Assembly: GCA_004296455.1 (NCBI GenBank)
Contig: AP018280.1
Span: 5,940,794 to 6,004,793, forward strand
Length of the DNA: 64,000 nt
Direction of reading: 5' to 3'
From: Calothrix sp. NIES-4101
GTDB taxonomy: Bacteria; Cyanobacteriota; Cyanobacteriia; Cyanobacteriales; Nostocaceae
Shown: piece by piece, positions 29,379 to 38,706 of the stretch
How the letters are laid out: every line of letters starts with the position of its first letter
How positions within the stretch are numbered: the stretch's first letter is position 1
Notes under the pieces: model-generated
The model's input: the letters and a program-made list of their open reading frames with translations, nothing else
The model's database searches: none
What the model was told of the DNA's origin: nothing
Made by a program: the position numbers and the translations under genes

Positions 29379-32300
29379 ATGAAAGGGAATCCTGAGATAG
29401 AGGTATGTTCATCGTCAGTCCGAACTGCAATGGAAAATAAAGAAGTCGCCGAAGCATTAGAATCGAAGCAAACAGCAGAATTTAATAATGATATTCAAAC
29501 GACTCAACAGTGCTGTGGGGACAAACTCAAAGCGCTGGCGCGGGTAATTAGTCGAATTCGTGAATCGCTGGATTTAGACACAATTTTCAAAACAACTGTA
29601 ACAGAATTAAGAGAACTACTCTATGTAGATAGAGTTGCTGTTTTTTGTTTTTTCCCGGACTTGGGTTGGGAAGGGGAGTTTGTTTCTGAGGATATTAATG
29701 GGGTTTGGGATTCAATAATTCATAGTCAGGTTCGCGACTGTTGTTTTGGTGAAAAATTTGTATCGCTTTACCAAAAAGGGAAAATCAGTGTCATCTCAGA
29801 TATTTATCAAGATTGTTCTCAGGACTGTTATGTAGAATTACTAGAAAAATTCCAAATTCGTGCTTGTATTACTGCTCCTTTGCTCCAGGGCGAACAGCTT
29901 TGGGGTTTGTTATGTGTTCACCAATGTAGTGGTAAACGGGAATGGCTGAATTCAGAAGTGGAATTTGTTCGGCAAATAGCCGAGCATTTAGGAGTAGCGC
30001 TACAACACGCGGAATTATTAACACAGGCTAGGTATCAAATAGAGCAACAAAAAGCGCTGGCTTCAGTTATTGCTCGGATTCGCGACTCTTTAGATTTACC
30101 AACAATTTTTAAAAATACAGCTATTGAAGTTCGGAATTTACTCAAAGCCGACCGTGTGGGAGTATTTTATTTTGATCCCGAATCGGATTGGGAAGGAGAA
30201 TTTGTTTCCGAAGATGTCTCCCCAGAATATGATTCAGCAATGGCAACAAGGATTTATGATCATTGCTTCGGAGAATATTTTGCTCCTCAGTACAGCAATG
30301 GTCGTATCAACGTTATCTCTGATATCTATAGTCACGAATATAGTGATTGCTACATTAAGATTCTGGAAAAATTTCAAGTTCGTGCCAATGTTGTCGCTCC
30401 TCTACTCAAAGGCAAAGAATTATGGGGATTGTTATGTATCCATCAATGTGCCGCACCTCGACATTGGGATACATCAGAAATTGAGTTTGTGCAACAAATT
30501 GCTGGACAACTGAGTGTTGCTATTAAACAAGCCCAATATTTAGAGCAAACCCAGTTACAAACTGCACAACTAGTAGAAGCCGCCGAACGCGATCGCGCTG
30601 CCGAACGTCAGAAAGTAGTGAGTGACACGATCGAAAAAATTAGGCGATCGTTCGATTTAGAAGAGATTTTTCAAGCTACCTGCCAGGAGGTGAGAAAACT
30701 ACTGGAAGTGGATAGAGCAGTTGTTTATCGTTTTAATCCAGATTGGAGTGGCGAGTTTGTTGCGGAGTCTGTGACAGAAGGTTGGACTTTATTAGTTCAA
30801 CAACAATGGGAGCAGCCAGAATTACGAGCAAATGTTAGCGGATGCAGCCTCAAATCTCTGGCAACATTAACAACAGATACGCACCTCCAAGACACCCAGG
30901 GAGGAAGTTTTGTACGCGGAGAACTATTCAAAACTTGCCATGATATACATAATTCCGGGTTTAGCGACTGTTATGTTCGGATATTGGAAAGTTACCAAGC
31001 ACGAGCTTATATAATTATTGCTATTTATCATGGTCAAAAACTTTGGGGTTTACTAGCTGTTTATCAAAATTCAGCGCCCCGTCACTGGCAAGATTACGAA
31101 ATCCATTTGCTGATGCAGATTAGTACCCAAGTAGGGGTAGCATTACAGCAAAGTGAGTATTTTCAGCAAGTAAAAGCACAATCTGCACAATTAGAAAAAG
31201 CAGCAAATCGCCAGCGTGCCTTAGCCACTACAGTTGATAAAATTCGCCAATCGCTGGATATTGAAACCATCTTTCAAACAACTACACAGGAAGTTCGACG
31301 TTTATTGAATGTTGATCGGGTGGCAATTTATCGATTTTACCCAGGTTGGAGTGGAGAATTTGTCGCCGACTCCATAGTTGATGGTTGGATGCAGTTGGGG
31401 AAAACTCAACCCACTATGGAAAAACCCTTATTAGAAGTAGGGAAAACGGGGAAATACCCTCGTAACGAGACATTTGTACCAATTTTACAAGGGGAAAAAA
31501 TCTGGGGATTATTGGTGGCTTATCAAAATTCGCAGCCACGTTACTGGGAAGAAGAGGAAGTTAATTTACTCGCACAGGTAGGGGTGCAATTGGGTGTCGC
31601 ACTTCAGCAAGCGGAAACTTTAAAGCAAGTCCAAGCACAAGCTGCCCAATTAGCAAGAGCGACAGAACGCGAAAAAGCATTGGCGATGACAGTAGAGAAA
31701 ATTCGCCAATCTCTTGATTTAGATGTGATTTTTACGACTACAACTCAAGAAGTACGGAGTTTGCTCCAAGTAGAGAGGGTAGCAATTTATTGTTTCTATG
31801 CAGATAGTAGTGGTGAATTTTTGGCAGAGTCGGTTGCAGAAGAATGGATGCCGTTAGTAGGTAACCCATTATTAATGAAAAATACAACCATTCGTGAATT
31901 CCAAAGTGATTTGTATGGGCAGTATCAAACGGTGGCTGTAAATGATATTTATGCTCAAGCTTATTCGGATCGGCAATTAGCTTTTTTAGAGCAAATTCAA
32001 GCTCACGCATATGTAATTGTCCCCATTTTTCAAGGGGAACAATTGTGGGGATTACTAGCTGCTTATCAGAATGGCAAGCCCCGTCAATGGTTGGAAGACG
32101 AAATTAGTTTGTTGGCGCAGATTGGCTTGCAGTTGGGTGTAGCATTACAACAAGCCGAATTATTGGAACAAACAACACTACAAAAAGAGAAACTTAATCA
32201 AACACTCAAAAAATTGCAAGAGACACAAACCCAGCTAATTCAGGGGGAAAAAATGGCTGGATTAGGTCAGTTAGTAGCAGGGATAGCCCATGAGATTAAC

Positions 32301-33050
32301 AATCCCATTAATTTTATTTACGGCAATTTAAGTCATGTTGGAGAATATTCTGAGCATTTAATTAGATTGTTAAATCTATATCAAAAAGAGTTTCCGGGAA
32401 CCGGACAAGAAATTAAAGCGCTCGCCAGAAAAATGGATTTGGATTATATTCTCGAAGACTTACCTAAGACATTGGGTTCAATGCAGTTTGGAGCCGAAAG
32501 AATTTTGCAATTAGTTGAATCTTTGCAAACATTTTCACAACTAGACCGCGCCGAAATGAAGCCTGTTGATATTCATAAAGGAATTGATAGTACATTGTTG
32601 ATTTTACAACATCGACTGCGAGCTACTTCAACATCAACAACAATTGAAGTTGTCAAAGAATATGGCAAATTACCTCATGTTGAATGTTATGCCGCGCAAT
32701 TGAATCAGGTATTTATGAATATTTTGGGTAATGCTATCGATGCAATAGAAACACAGTATAAAGATAAACATTTAGACAATCCCCAAATTATCATTCATAC
32801 AGATGTATTGGATACAAAAATCATTAGGATATGTATATCTGATAATGGTTGTGGTATTCCTGAAGAATTGCGATCGCGCATTTTTGACCCATTTTTTACT
32901 ACTAAAGAACCTGGTAAAGGTACAGGGCTGGGTTTGTCAATTAGTTATCAAATTATCGTTGATAAACACGGAGGGAAAATTGAATATTTGTCAGAACCAG
33001 GTAAGGGAACAAAATTTTTGATTGAAATACCTGTTAAGCATGGTTGTTAA
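29379..33050 (+). CDS. Five-GAF cyanobacteriochrome-like sensor histidine kinase
   Basis: The 1223-residue protein has five tandem GAF domains (about 50-215, 225-390, 410-595, 612-750, 765-930), joined by short helical linkers, then HisKA (H971 in [12 protein letters not shown]) and HATPase (ending [18 protein letters not shown]). GAF1 and GAF2 carry DXCF motifs (DCCF at 120-123; DHCF at 294-297) plus the canonical bilin-type cysteine followed by Tyr (C150, C324) and LWGLL...HQC, as in DXCF cyanobacteriochromes. GAF3 keeps only the canonical cysteine (C531) and resembles red/green types. GAF4 lacks the segment carrying it, and GAF5 has Arg865 in its place. It is probably a multi-photosensor or a mixed light/redox sensor. 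No response regulator is adjacent. Met17 is an alternative start. Confidence 0.88.
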   Translation: MKGNPEIEVCSSSVRTAMENKEVAEALESKQTAEFNNDIQTTQQCCGDKLKALARVISRIRESLDLDTIFKTTVTELRELLYVDRVAVFCFFPDLGWEGEFVSEDINGVWDSIIHSQVRDCCFGEKFVSLYQKGKISVISDIYQDCSQDCYVELLEKFQIRACITAPLLQGEQLWGLLCVHQCSGKREWLNSEVEFVRQIAEHLGVALQHAELLTQARYQIEQQKALASVIARIRDSLDLPTIFKNTAIEVRNLLKADRVGVFYFDPESDWEGEFVSEDVSPEYDSAMATRIYDHCFGEYFAPQYSNGRINVISDIYSHEYSDCYIKILEKFQVRANVVAPLLKGKELWGLLCIHQCAAPRHWDTSEIEFVQQIAGQLSVAIKQAQYLEQTQLQTAQLVEAAERDRAAERQKVVSDTIEKIRRSFDLEEIFQATCQEVRKLLEVDRAVVYRFNPDWSGEFVAESVTEGWTLLVQQQWEQPELRANVSGCSLKSLATLTTDTHLQDTQGGSFVRGELFKTCHDIHNSGFSDCYVRILESYQARAYIIIAIYHGQKLWGLLAVYQNSAPRHWQDYEIHLLMQISTQVGVALQQSEYFQQVKAQSAQLEKAANRQRALATTVDKIRQSLDIETIFQTTTQEVRRLLNVDRVAIYRFYPGWSGEFVADSIVDGWMQLGKTQPTMEKPLLEVGKTGKYPRNETFVPILQGEKIWGLLVAYQNSQPRYWEEEEVNLLAQVGVQLGVALQQAETLKQVQAQAAQLARATEREKALAMTVEKIRQSLDLDVIFTTTTQEVRSLLQVERVAIYCFYADSSGEFLAESVAEEWMPLVGNPLLMKNTTIREFQSDLYGQYQTVAVNDIYAQAYSDRQLAFLEQIQAHAYVIVPIFQGEQLWGLLAAYQNGKPRQWLEDEISLLAQIGLQLGVALQQAELLEQTTLQKEKLNQTLKKLQETQTQLIQGEKMAGLGQLVAGIAHEINNPINFIYGNLSHVGEYSEHLIRLLNLYQKEFPGTGQEIKALARKMDLDYILEDLPKTLGSMQFGAERILQLVESLQTFSQLDRAEMKPVDIHKGIDSTLLILQHRLRATSTSTTIEVVKEYGKLPHVECYAAQLNQVFMNILGNAIDAIETQYKDKHLDNPQIIIHTDVLDTKIIRICISDNGCGIPEELRSRIFDPFFTTKEPGKGTGLGLSISYQIIVDKHGGKIEYLSEPGKGTKFLIEIPVKHGC

Positions 33051-33147
33051 TTTGTGATTTAGCAGTAACTTGGTAAACTGCGAACTTTTAATTTTTGCAT
33101 AATCACTATGATGAATGTAAATGCTTTTATCAGCTACTTGGGGTACT

Positions 33148-33645
33148 ATGCAACCAAACCTCAAAGAACAATTTCTAAGTTGGTGTCAAGGCGATACTCC
33201 TCCAGAATCGCTCAGGGAAAGACTTGTTCGCTACTTAGAATTATTTCAAGATATTATTGTTATCTCTCTGTGTGCTGGCTTATTTTGTGTGATGGTGCTG
33301 CGACTCATGGATATGTTTTCCAGCTTGCTACACCCTCTAGAAGTTAGGCAAATTACGTCTGATATTTTGTTTATTTTGATTCTAGTAGAATTATTTCGTT
33401 TATTACTTGATTATCTGGAAGAGCAACGTATTTCTGTGGGTGCAGCAGTGGAAATTACAATTGTTTCATCATTGCGAGAAATTATTTTAAGTGGAGTTTT
33501 AGAGATTCCCACAACTCAGATTTTTGGAATTTCCATTTTTCTAGTTGTGTTAGGCGCAATTCTTGTGATTATGCCTTGGATGACACGTTTATTGGAATCT
33601 AATCATGTCAACTCTCACTCAATAGATACTCCAAAAAGGATGTAA
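33148..33645 (+). CDS. PsiE-like membrane protein
   Basis: From the ATG at 33148 the product is 165 residues; an in-frame ATG at 33121 would add nine. It has four hydrophobic helices and the PsiE (phosphate-starvation-inducible) family pattern: LFQDIIVISLCAGLFCVMVLRL, ILVELFRLLLDYLEEQRISV, then VSSLREIILSG and a last helix near LVVLGAILVIM. The family has no established molecular function. It is about 100 bases downstream of the GAF kinase gene, so the two may be linked in transcription. Confidence 0.75.
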   Translation: MQPNLKEQFLSWCQGDTPPESLRERLVRYLELFQDIIVISLCAGLFCVMVLRLMDMFSSLLHPLEVRQITSDILFILILVELFRLLLDYLEEQRISVGAAVEITIVSSLREIILSGVLEIPTTQIFGISIFLVVLGAILVIMPWMTRLLESNHVNSHSIDTPKRM

Positions 33646-33747
33646 TCTCAGGCTTGGGGGATTCTCTCCCAAGCTCCTCCAGAAAATAGATCGGTTATCA
33701 TATTTTGTATTAATTGATTCTTGAGGTTTTGTTGGCGATGAAGTTGT

Positions 33748-36114
33748 TTAAACTGTAGCTTGTTTCGAGGGATTAATAGCGTATTGGTGATTATTACTTA
33801 GTATTATTAAAACAACAGCACCATTAGTTAATAATAAAGCGATCGCAGGTGCAACTAAGGGTATCCACCCAGCATAATTAATAAATATAAAACATGCACT
33901 AGCAAGTATTATTACTGAGCAGAGGAGAACTATACCCATAATTACTAAGCGACGAAATCGCCAGGCAATAAATCCTCCAAGCAAAGCCCAGCAAGCAATC
34001 CAGCCCAATTCTCCCCAAATCGACCAAACCCATAATAATGGTCTGTCATCTAAGACATAGCTGAGAATTTGACTAAGCATATGTGCATGAATTAACACAC
34101 CAGGAATTTTGTGGGCAGAACCTGCACCGTAGGGAGTTGACCAATAATCACCAGCACTGAGGTCAGCCATCCCAATTAATACAAGCCGGTTTTGGATGGC
34201 TTTAGGATTGACTTTATTGCTAAATATATCTTTGAGGGTGACTGTTTGGGCGATCGCTAGCGGGTCGCTCATGGCTCGGTAGTTTAATAATACTTGACTA
34301 CCGGATGCATCAATACTTTGATAGCCACCTGTGCGGTTTTCGATGGATGAAAATACTTTTTTACCTAGTTGAATATTGCCTTCTGGTGTAAATTTTGGCT
34401 TGATACTCTGTCTGTATAAATATCGAAATGCAAGCTGGGTACTGAATGCATAGCCAGTTGTACAGCGAGAAGTTGTATGCGGTGTCATAAATAACAAATG
34501 ACGACGAATAGCACCATCATAATCTTGGACAAAATCGCTAAACCCCAGCCGTGATTGTTTAATTTCTGGTGGTGGTAAAGTACCTGTAGGATCATCTTTG
34601 GCATCTGGACGCTTACAAACGCCAATTAAACGTTGACTTTGTAGTTGCTGGGCAAGTTCGGGTTTACGACTAGGATAATCGCGGTAAATATCCAAACCAA
34701 TGGCGACAGGTTGATGTTGTTCTAATTTTTGTAATAATTTGCTGATGGTAGTATCAGAAAGCGAGCCAAAGCGGGGTTCTGCATCCTGGGCTTGAATATC
34801 TTCGGGAGTTACGGTTACAATTAGCAGGCGATCGTCTGGTTTTTCTGGGATTCTGACACGCATTAACATGTCGAATGTAAACAATTCGACGGGAGATAGT
34901 AATCCTAAAAATCTAATTCCGGCTATAAATAAGGTGCTTACCAAACTGCATAGAAGAATTAAACGCAGTTCTCGACGATTTGGTAATAATTGAACTGGTT
35001 TCTTTTTGCCGCACCATTCCCACCAACTCGATGGACTTTCAGCAGGATTTTGACAAATTACGGGTAGCCAAGTTGCACAGGGAAATTCTGCTTCTAATCC
35101 TTGTAATTTTTCCCTGGCTTCACGCACAGAAAGATAAAGTGATTTACCTCCCGAAAAAGCAGCCAGAAAATGTTTGAGAAATTCCTGGGCAACTTTATCG
35201 GGAACAGGTTCCCGCATGACAATTACTTGGGGTAAATGTAAATCTGCTAAATCCTGTGCTAAGCCTAAACCATCACAAGAGTTAAAAATGGCTAATTTTA
35301 AACCATGCGAAATAGCTGTTCTCAAACCATATTTTAATTGTTCAATCGTTAATGTATCTGTGGCATTAATTTGCATACAACCTTTGCCCTGACTAGAACT
35401 ATGTCCGGCAAAAAATAAAATATCCCATTCTGCTTGCCAAAGTTTTTCATTTAGCTGTTGTAATGTTGGCTCGATTAAAAAAGTGATTTCTGCATCTGGG
35501 AGTTGTTGTAATATTTTTTGGTCTTGGATAGTATCAATTCCATGACTATTACCTAAAATACTTAATATTTTGACTTTCTTTTTGGCTTGATTTACTGCTT
35601 TTAGAGAACGTGCATATTCCGGGGGACTCAGAGCAATTTCTGCTTGTTGGTAATCCGATAAAAAATCCCACAAACACCAAGGCAATTTTAAAACGTTGCC
35701 ATCTTGCGCCACAATGAGTAAGCGAATTTCATCTTTTGGTGTTAAATGGGTACGTAATTTGCGATCTATTGTTAAAAAAGAATCTGTACTTAGCCAGCGA
35801 TTTAATTGAATTTGTAAATTTTGGGAAATTTCTGCAAATTCGGCATGGGAAATATGAGAAACTTCACTGTCATCCTCATCAATCTCAAATTCTGGATGTA
35901 TATTCCGAGTTCTTCGCAAAGCTAAATTAGCATACAAAGACTCATATAATAACAACCATTGTTGATAAAGAAAATCAAGATTTTGATTCGCAGGTAAACT
36001 ACCCACAAATTGCATTGGAGTTAATTCTTCAGATTCCCAAAACTGTGCAGTTACAGTTAGAAATCCACTCTGCAAATCTCCTTTTCCTAAATTTAAAATG
36101 ATGAGGCGATGCAT
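33748..36114 (-). CDS. CHAT-CHASE2 membrane protein (caspase-like domain plus sensor domain)
   Basis: The product is 788 residues from the ATG at 36114 (MHRLIILNLGKGDL). An in-frame TTG at 36156 would overlap the upstream stop by four bases and add 14 residues. The N-terminal half is a CHAT caspase-like domain with FFAGHSS (His252 counted from the TTG) and the AIFNSCDGLG cysteine (Cys294), so the His-Cys dyad is present. A helix near residue 400 leads to a CHASE2 extracytoplasmic sensor domain (about 420-690) and three more C-terminal helices. It sits downstream of the DUF1822 gene. Likely a membrane sensor that controls a cytoplasmic protease. Confidence 0.9.
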   Translation of the reverse strand: MHRLIILNLGKGDLQSGFLTVTAQFWESEELTPMQFVGSLPANQNLDFLYQQWLLLYESLYANLALRRTRNIHPEFEIDEDDSEVSHISHAEFAEISQNLQIQLNRWLSTDSFLTIDRKLRTHLTPKDEIRLLIVAQDGNVLKLPWCLWDFLSDYQQAEIALSPPEYARSLKAVNQAKKKVKILSILGNSHGIDTIQDQKILQQLPDAEITFLIEPTLQQLNEKLWQAEWDILFFAGHSSSQGKGCMQINATDTLTIEQLKYGLRTAISHGLKLAIFNSCDGLGLAQDLADLHLPQVIVMREPVPDKVAQEFLKHFLAAFSGGKSLYLSVREAREKLQGLEAEFPCATWLPVICQNPAESPSSWWEWCGKKKPVQLLPNRRELRLILLCSLVSTLFIAGIRFLGLLSPVELFTFDMLMRVRIPEKPDDRLLIVTVTPEDIQAQDAEPRFGSLSDTTISKLLQKLEQHQPVAIGLDIYRDYPSRKPELAQQLQSQRLIGVCKRPDAKDDPTGTLPPPEIKQSRLGFSDFVQDYDGAIRRHLLFMTPHTTSRCTTGYAFSTQLAFRYLYRQSIKPKFTPEGNIQLGKKVFSSIENRTGGYQSIDASGSQVLLNYRAMSDPLAIAQTVTLKDIFSNKVNPKAIQNRLVLIGMADLSAGDYWSTPYGAGSAHKIPGVLIHAHMLSQILSYVLDDRPLLWVWSIWGELGWIACWALLGGFIAWRFRRLVIMGIVLLCSVIILASACFIFINYAGWIPLVAPAIALLLTNGAVVLIILSNNHQYAINPSKQATV

Positions 36115-36152
36115 ATTTTTAAAGATAATTTTTAAACTCAATACACTTAAAC

Positions 36153-37337
36153 TCAAATTGTAAAATTCTCTGTCACTACAAAATTATCAACCTCAACCTG
36201 AACACTAAATTGAGTACCAACAGGACTTTTAAAGCGTTTTAATTGAATAATATTATCTTGCGATCGCGATTGAATTGATTGGATGATATTTCCTGATGCT
36301 GACAGTAATTTTAAGTTGATTGCTGCTGGTAAATATTCTTCTTGGCTACGACTGCGTAATTGAATCCGAATACCAATTCTGTCATCTGTTTCTGTATCTA
36401 ATCCCATGATTAATATGACTTCAGCATTGGGTAGATTTAGAGATTTTGCTCTTTTGATAGTAGCATCACTTTCTTCTGCTGCTTTCCGAAAGCTAAAGCC
36501 TAAACTTGCATTTGTGCCCAATAAATTATCCAAAGATTGCCAGCTTTCTTCAAAAGTATTTTGCAACCACTGACTAATATTTGCGGCGACTTGACGAGGA
36601 CTCAGATTAGTTGACACTTCTCCTTGACGTAATTGATATAATTTTTGTCGCCAATCATCATTACTTACTAAATCACCCCATAAAGCAAAGGGTAATTCTA
36701 ATCTGGGTTGAATAATATTTGGATTGGTTAATCTGGATAATAAATTTTCTGCTTGGATGGCTGGTACGGGAGATAAACTAGCCACAGGAGCACAGGTTTT
36801 TTCTTCAGGATTGAGTTGGCTCACTACCCACAAAACATTTAAATCCGTAATTATTTCCTCTGTATCCAAACTATATGTTCTATCAGTAGAGTTATATCTT
36901 CCTGAAACTTTGATTTGCTCATGGGTGGTATATCCCCATACTCGCATTGATAATTCATCGGGATTGATTTGAACTGCTAGATAATAATCTCCGACTAATT
37001 TGGGCACATCTATCCATTCTTGGGGGATGGAATATTCACTATTGTCTAGAGATTTTTCTGGGATAATAATTAGACGTTTATGTCCCCAGTTTATAGCAGT
37101 ACCATTGACGACATCCCAAAAACTAGAAAGTAATTTTTCATTGAATACAAGACTTGTTTGTTGTTCGTATTCTGTTTGTAACCAAGGCAGAAGAATTTGC
37201 AGAGAAATTTGATTTAAGTATGCATTCCACTGCCCTTTTGCAGTTGATTGTAACTGACTTTTTAACCAAGATTGTTGTGCTAAATCTGGAGATATTTGAA
37301 ATTCTAATTGGGTAAGGTTTTCAGTTAGGAAAGTCAT
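36153..37337 (-). CDS. DUF1822 family protein
   Basis: The 394-residue protein matches the cyanobacterial DUF1822 family: LEFQISPDLAQQSWLKSQ near the N-terminus, NQISLQILLPWLQTEYEQ, a central DYYLAVQINPDELSMRVWGYTTH segment, and a late domain with VILIMGLDTETDDRIGIRIQLRS. No catalytic motif or membrane segment is visible; the last 100 residues look like a beta-sandwich. Members usually lie beside CHAT-CHASE2 and sigma-like genes. Here it is between such genes: the sigma-type gene is 50 bases upstream and the CHAT-CHASE2 gene starts at its stop codon. Confidence 0.85.
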   Translation of the reverse strand: MTFLTENLTQLEFQISPDLAQQSWLKSQLQSTAKGQWNAYLNQISLQILLPWLQTEYEQQTSLVFNEKLLSSFWDVVNGTAINWGHKRLIIIPEKSLDNSEYSIPQEWIDVPKLVGDYYLAVQINPDELSMRVWGYTTHEQIKVSGRYNSTDRTYSLDTEEIITDLNVLWVVSQLNPEEKTCAPVASLSPVPAIQAENLLSRLTNPNIIQPRLELPFALWGDLVSNDDWRQKLYQLRQGEVSTNLSPRQVAANISQWLQNTFEESWQSLDNLLGTNASLGFSFRKAAEESDATIKRAKSLNLPNAEVILIMGLDTETDDRIGIRIQLRSRSQEEYLPAAINLKLLSASGNIIQSIQSRSQDNIIQLKRFKSPVGTQFSVQVEVDNFVVTENFTI

Positions 37338-37388
37338 TTTCGTTGATATTTGGGATTTAATATTATGGATTCTCTCAGCACTTATTCA

Positions 37389-38585
37389 TTACTCTCTGTG
37401 ATAATGGGCTTGCAACCATTCCTCCAAGACTGTGCTGATATACTTAACCACGTCAGAAGTTACGGAAATATGCAGCGTTTGCTGACTCCAACGAGTAAGT
37501 GTCAGTAATAATGATTCCCGTGTTTTTGATAATCTGCGGGATACGGTGTATTGTTGAATGGCTAATTCTTGGGCTATTTGCTGCTGTGTTAAGGTTTTTT
37601 GGTAATACAACTGTAGCAGTTGTTGAGAAGTGGCATCTAGTTTTGCGATCGCCTCTGTTAAAATATTGTTGATTTGTTTTTTTTGTTCGAGACGTGCAGC
37701 TTTTTCTTCTTCTTGAATCCATTCCGTTAACAAGGATTCCTGAAAATTATCAACTAATTCATCCTGTAATTCCCCCTCTTCATACCCAGGTTTCGGCGCA
37801 TTCAGAGATTTCACCGGCGGATACAAATATTTACGCACTTGGTTACCGCATTCAATTAACCAACGTTCCATATTTTCTTTGCTACATTCTCCGCCTGGAG
37901 AGGCAAGTTGATGACGCATGTGGTTGTAGGCTGCTGCAATTGCTTGCCAAGTTTCGCTGTCTGGGGCTGCTGTTTGCCTTAATCGGGTATCTTTGCGGGG
38001 TAGATAAATACTTTCAAAACAAGTCCAAGCCAGTAAATAACGCTCGCGAGTTGCGGCATCAAATCCAGCATTTTGTAGAGATTCTGTCAAGAGTTTGCGA
38101 CTGGTTTTGAGTAATAAAGCCCAATTGTTACAAAAATTAGCTTCCTTAGTTTGTTTGAGGTAATCGCGAATAATATTGCCAAAAGCAATACTCGCATAAG
38201 CCTTAACGCTACCACTCACATCAGGGTTGCAAGATTTGAGAATTTTGGGAACAGATGCGATCGCAACTTGAAATAAGTCTGGCATCTTATCATATGATTG
38301 TTGCGATCGTAGCATCATTTTCTGTACAGTCCAGTAACAAGGCTCCTGTAGATAAGCTGACATATGTCCTAAAGCCACTTCTGGTTTCTCCGATTTTTGC
38401 GTTTGTTTATGCCAATAAACAGCCCAAAAATCCTCATTCACCTTAGCTTCAGAAAAATTATTTAAACAAGCTTTGATACTGCGATATAGTTTCGCATCAG
38501 TTACCCAACCACTAAAGCGATTGGACTCAAATTGCAAAAAAGTGGAAAAAAGCTCAACCAAATTTTGACGCGCACGCATAAGCAA
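37389..38585 (-). CDS. Sigma-70 family RNA polymerase sigma factor (divergent)
   Basis: The 398-residue protein ends in a sigma region 4-like helix-turn-helix: IAKLDATSQQLLQLYYQ, then KTLTQQQIAQELAIQQYTVS and RRLSKTRESLL. The upstream 280 residues are long and poorly conserved compared with ordinary sigma factors; I cannot mark a canonical region 2. This kind of divergent sigma factor is typical in cyanobacterial clusters with DUF1822 and CHAT proteins. It is the first gene of the DUF1822 / CHAT-CHASE2 run on the minus strand (50-base gap), so it likely directs or responds to that module. Met3 is an alternative start. Confidence 0.8.
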   Translation of the reverse strand: MLMRARQNLVELFSTFLQFESNRFSGWVTDAKLYRSIKACLNNFSEAKVNEDFWAVYWHKQTQKSEKPEVALGHMSAYLQEPCYWTVQKMMLRSQQSYDKMPDLFQVAIASVPKILKSCNPDVSGSVKAYASIAFGNIIRDYLKQTKEANFCNNWALLLKTSRKLLTESLQNAGFDAATRERYLLAWTCFESIYLPRKDTRLRQTAAPDSETWQAIAAAYNHMRHQLASPGGECSKENMERWLIECGNQVRKYLYPPVKSLNAPKPGYEEGELQDELVDNFQESLLTEWIQEEEKAARLEQKKQINNILTEAIAKLDATSQQLLQLYYQKTLTQQQIAQELAIQQYTVSRRLSKTRESLLLTLTRWSQQTLHISVTSDVVKYISTVLEEWLQAHYHRE

Positions 38586-38706
38586 TACTTGTCGGTTAAA
38601 GGAAAAGTGAAAAGGGAGATGCGGGATTCACAGAGAAAGACGGATAACAAATAGAGGCATTTCTTTGCATCTCTGACTCCGAACCTAGCAGCACCTATAA
38701 CTCAAA

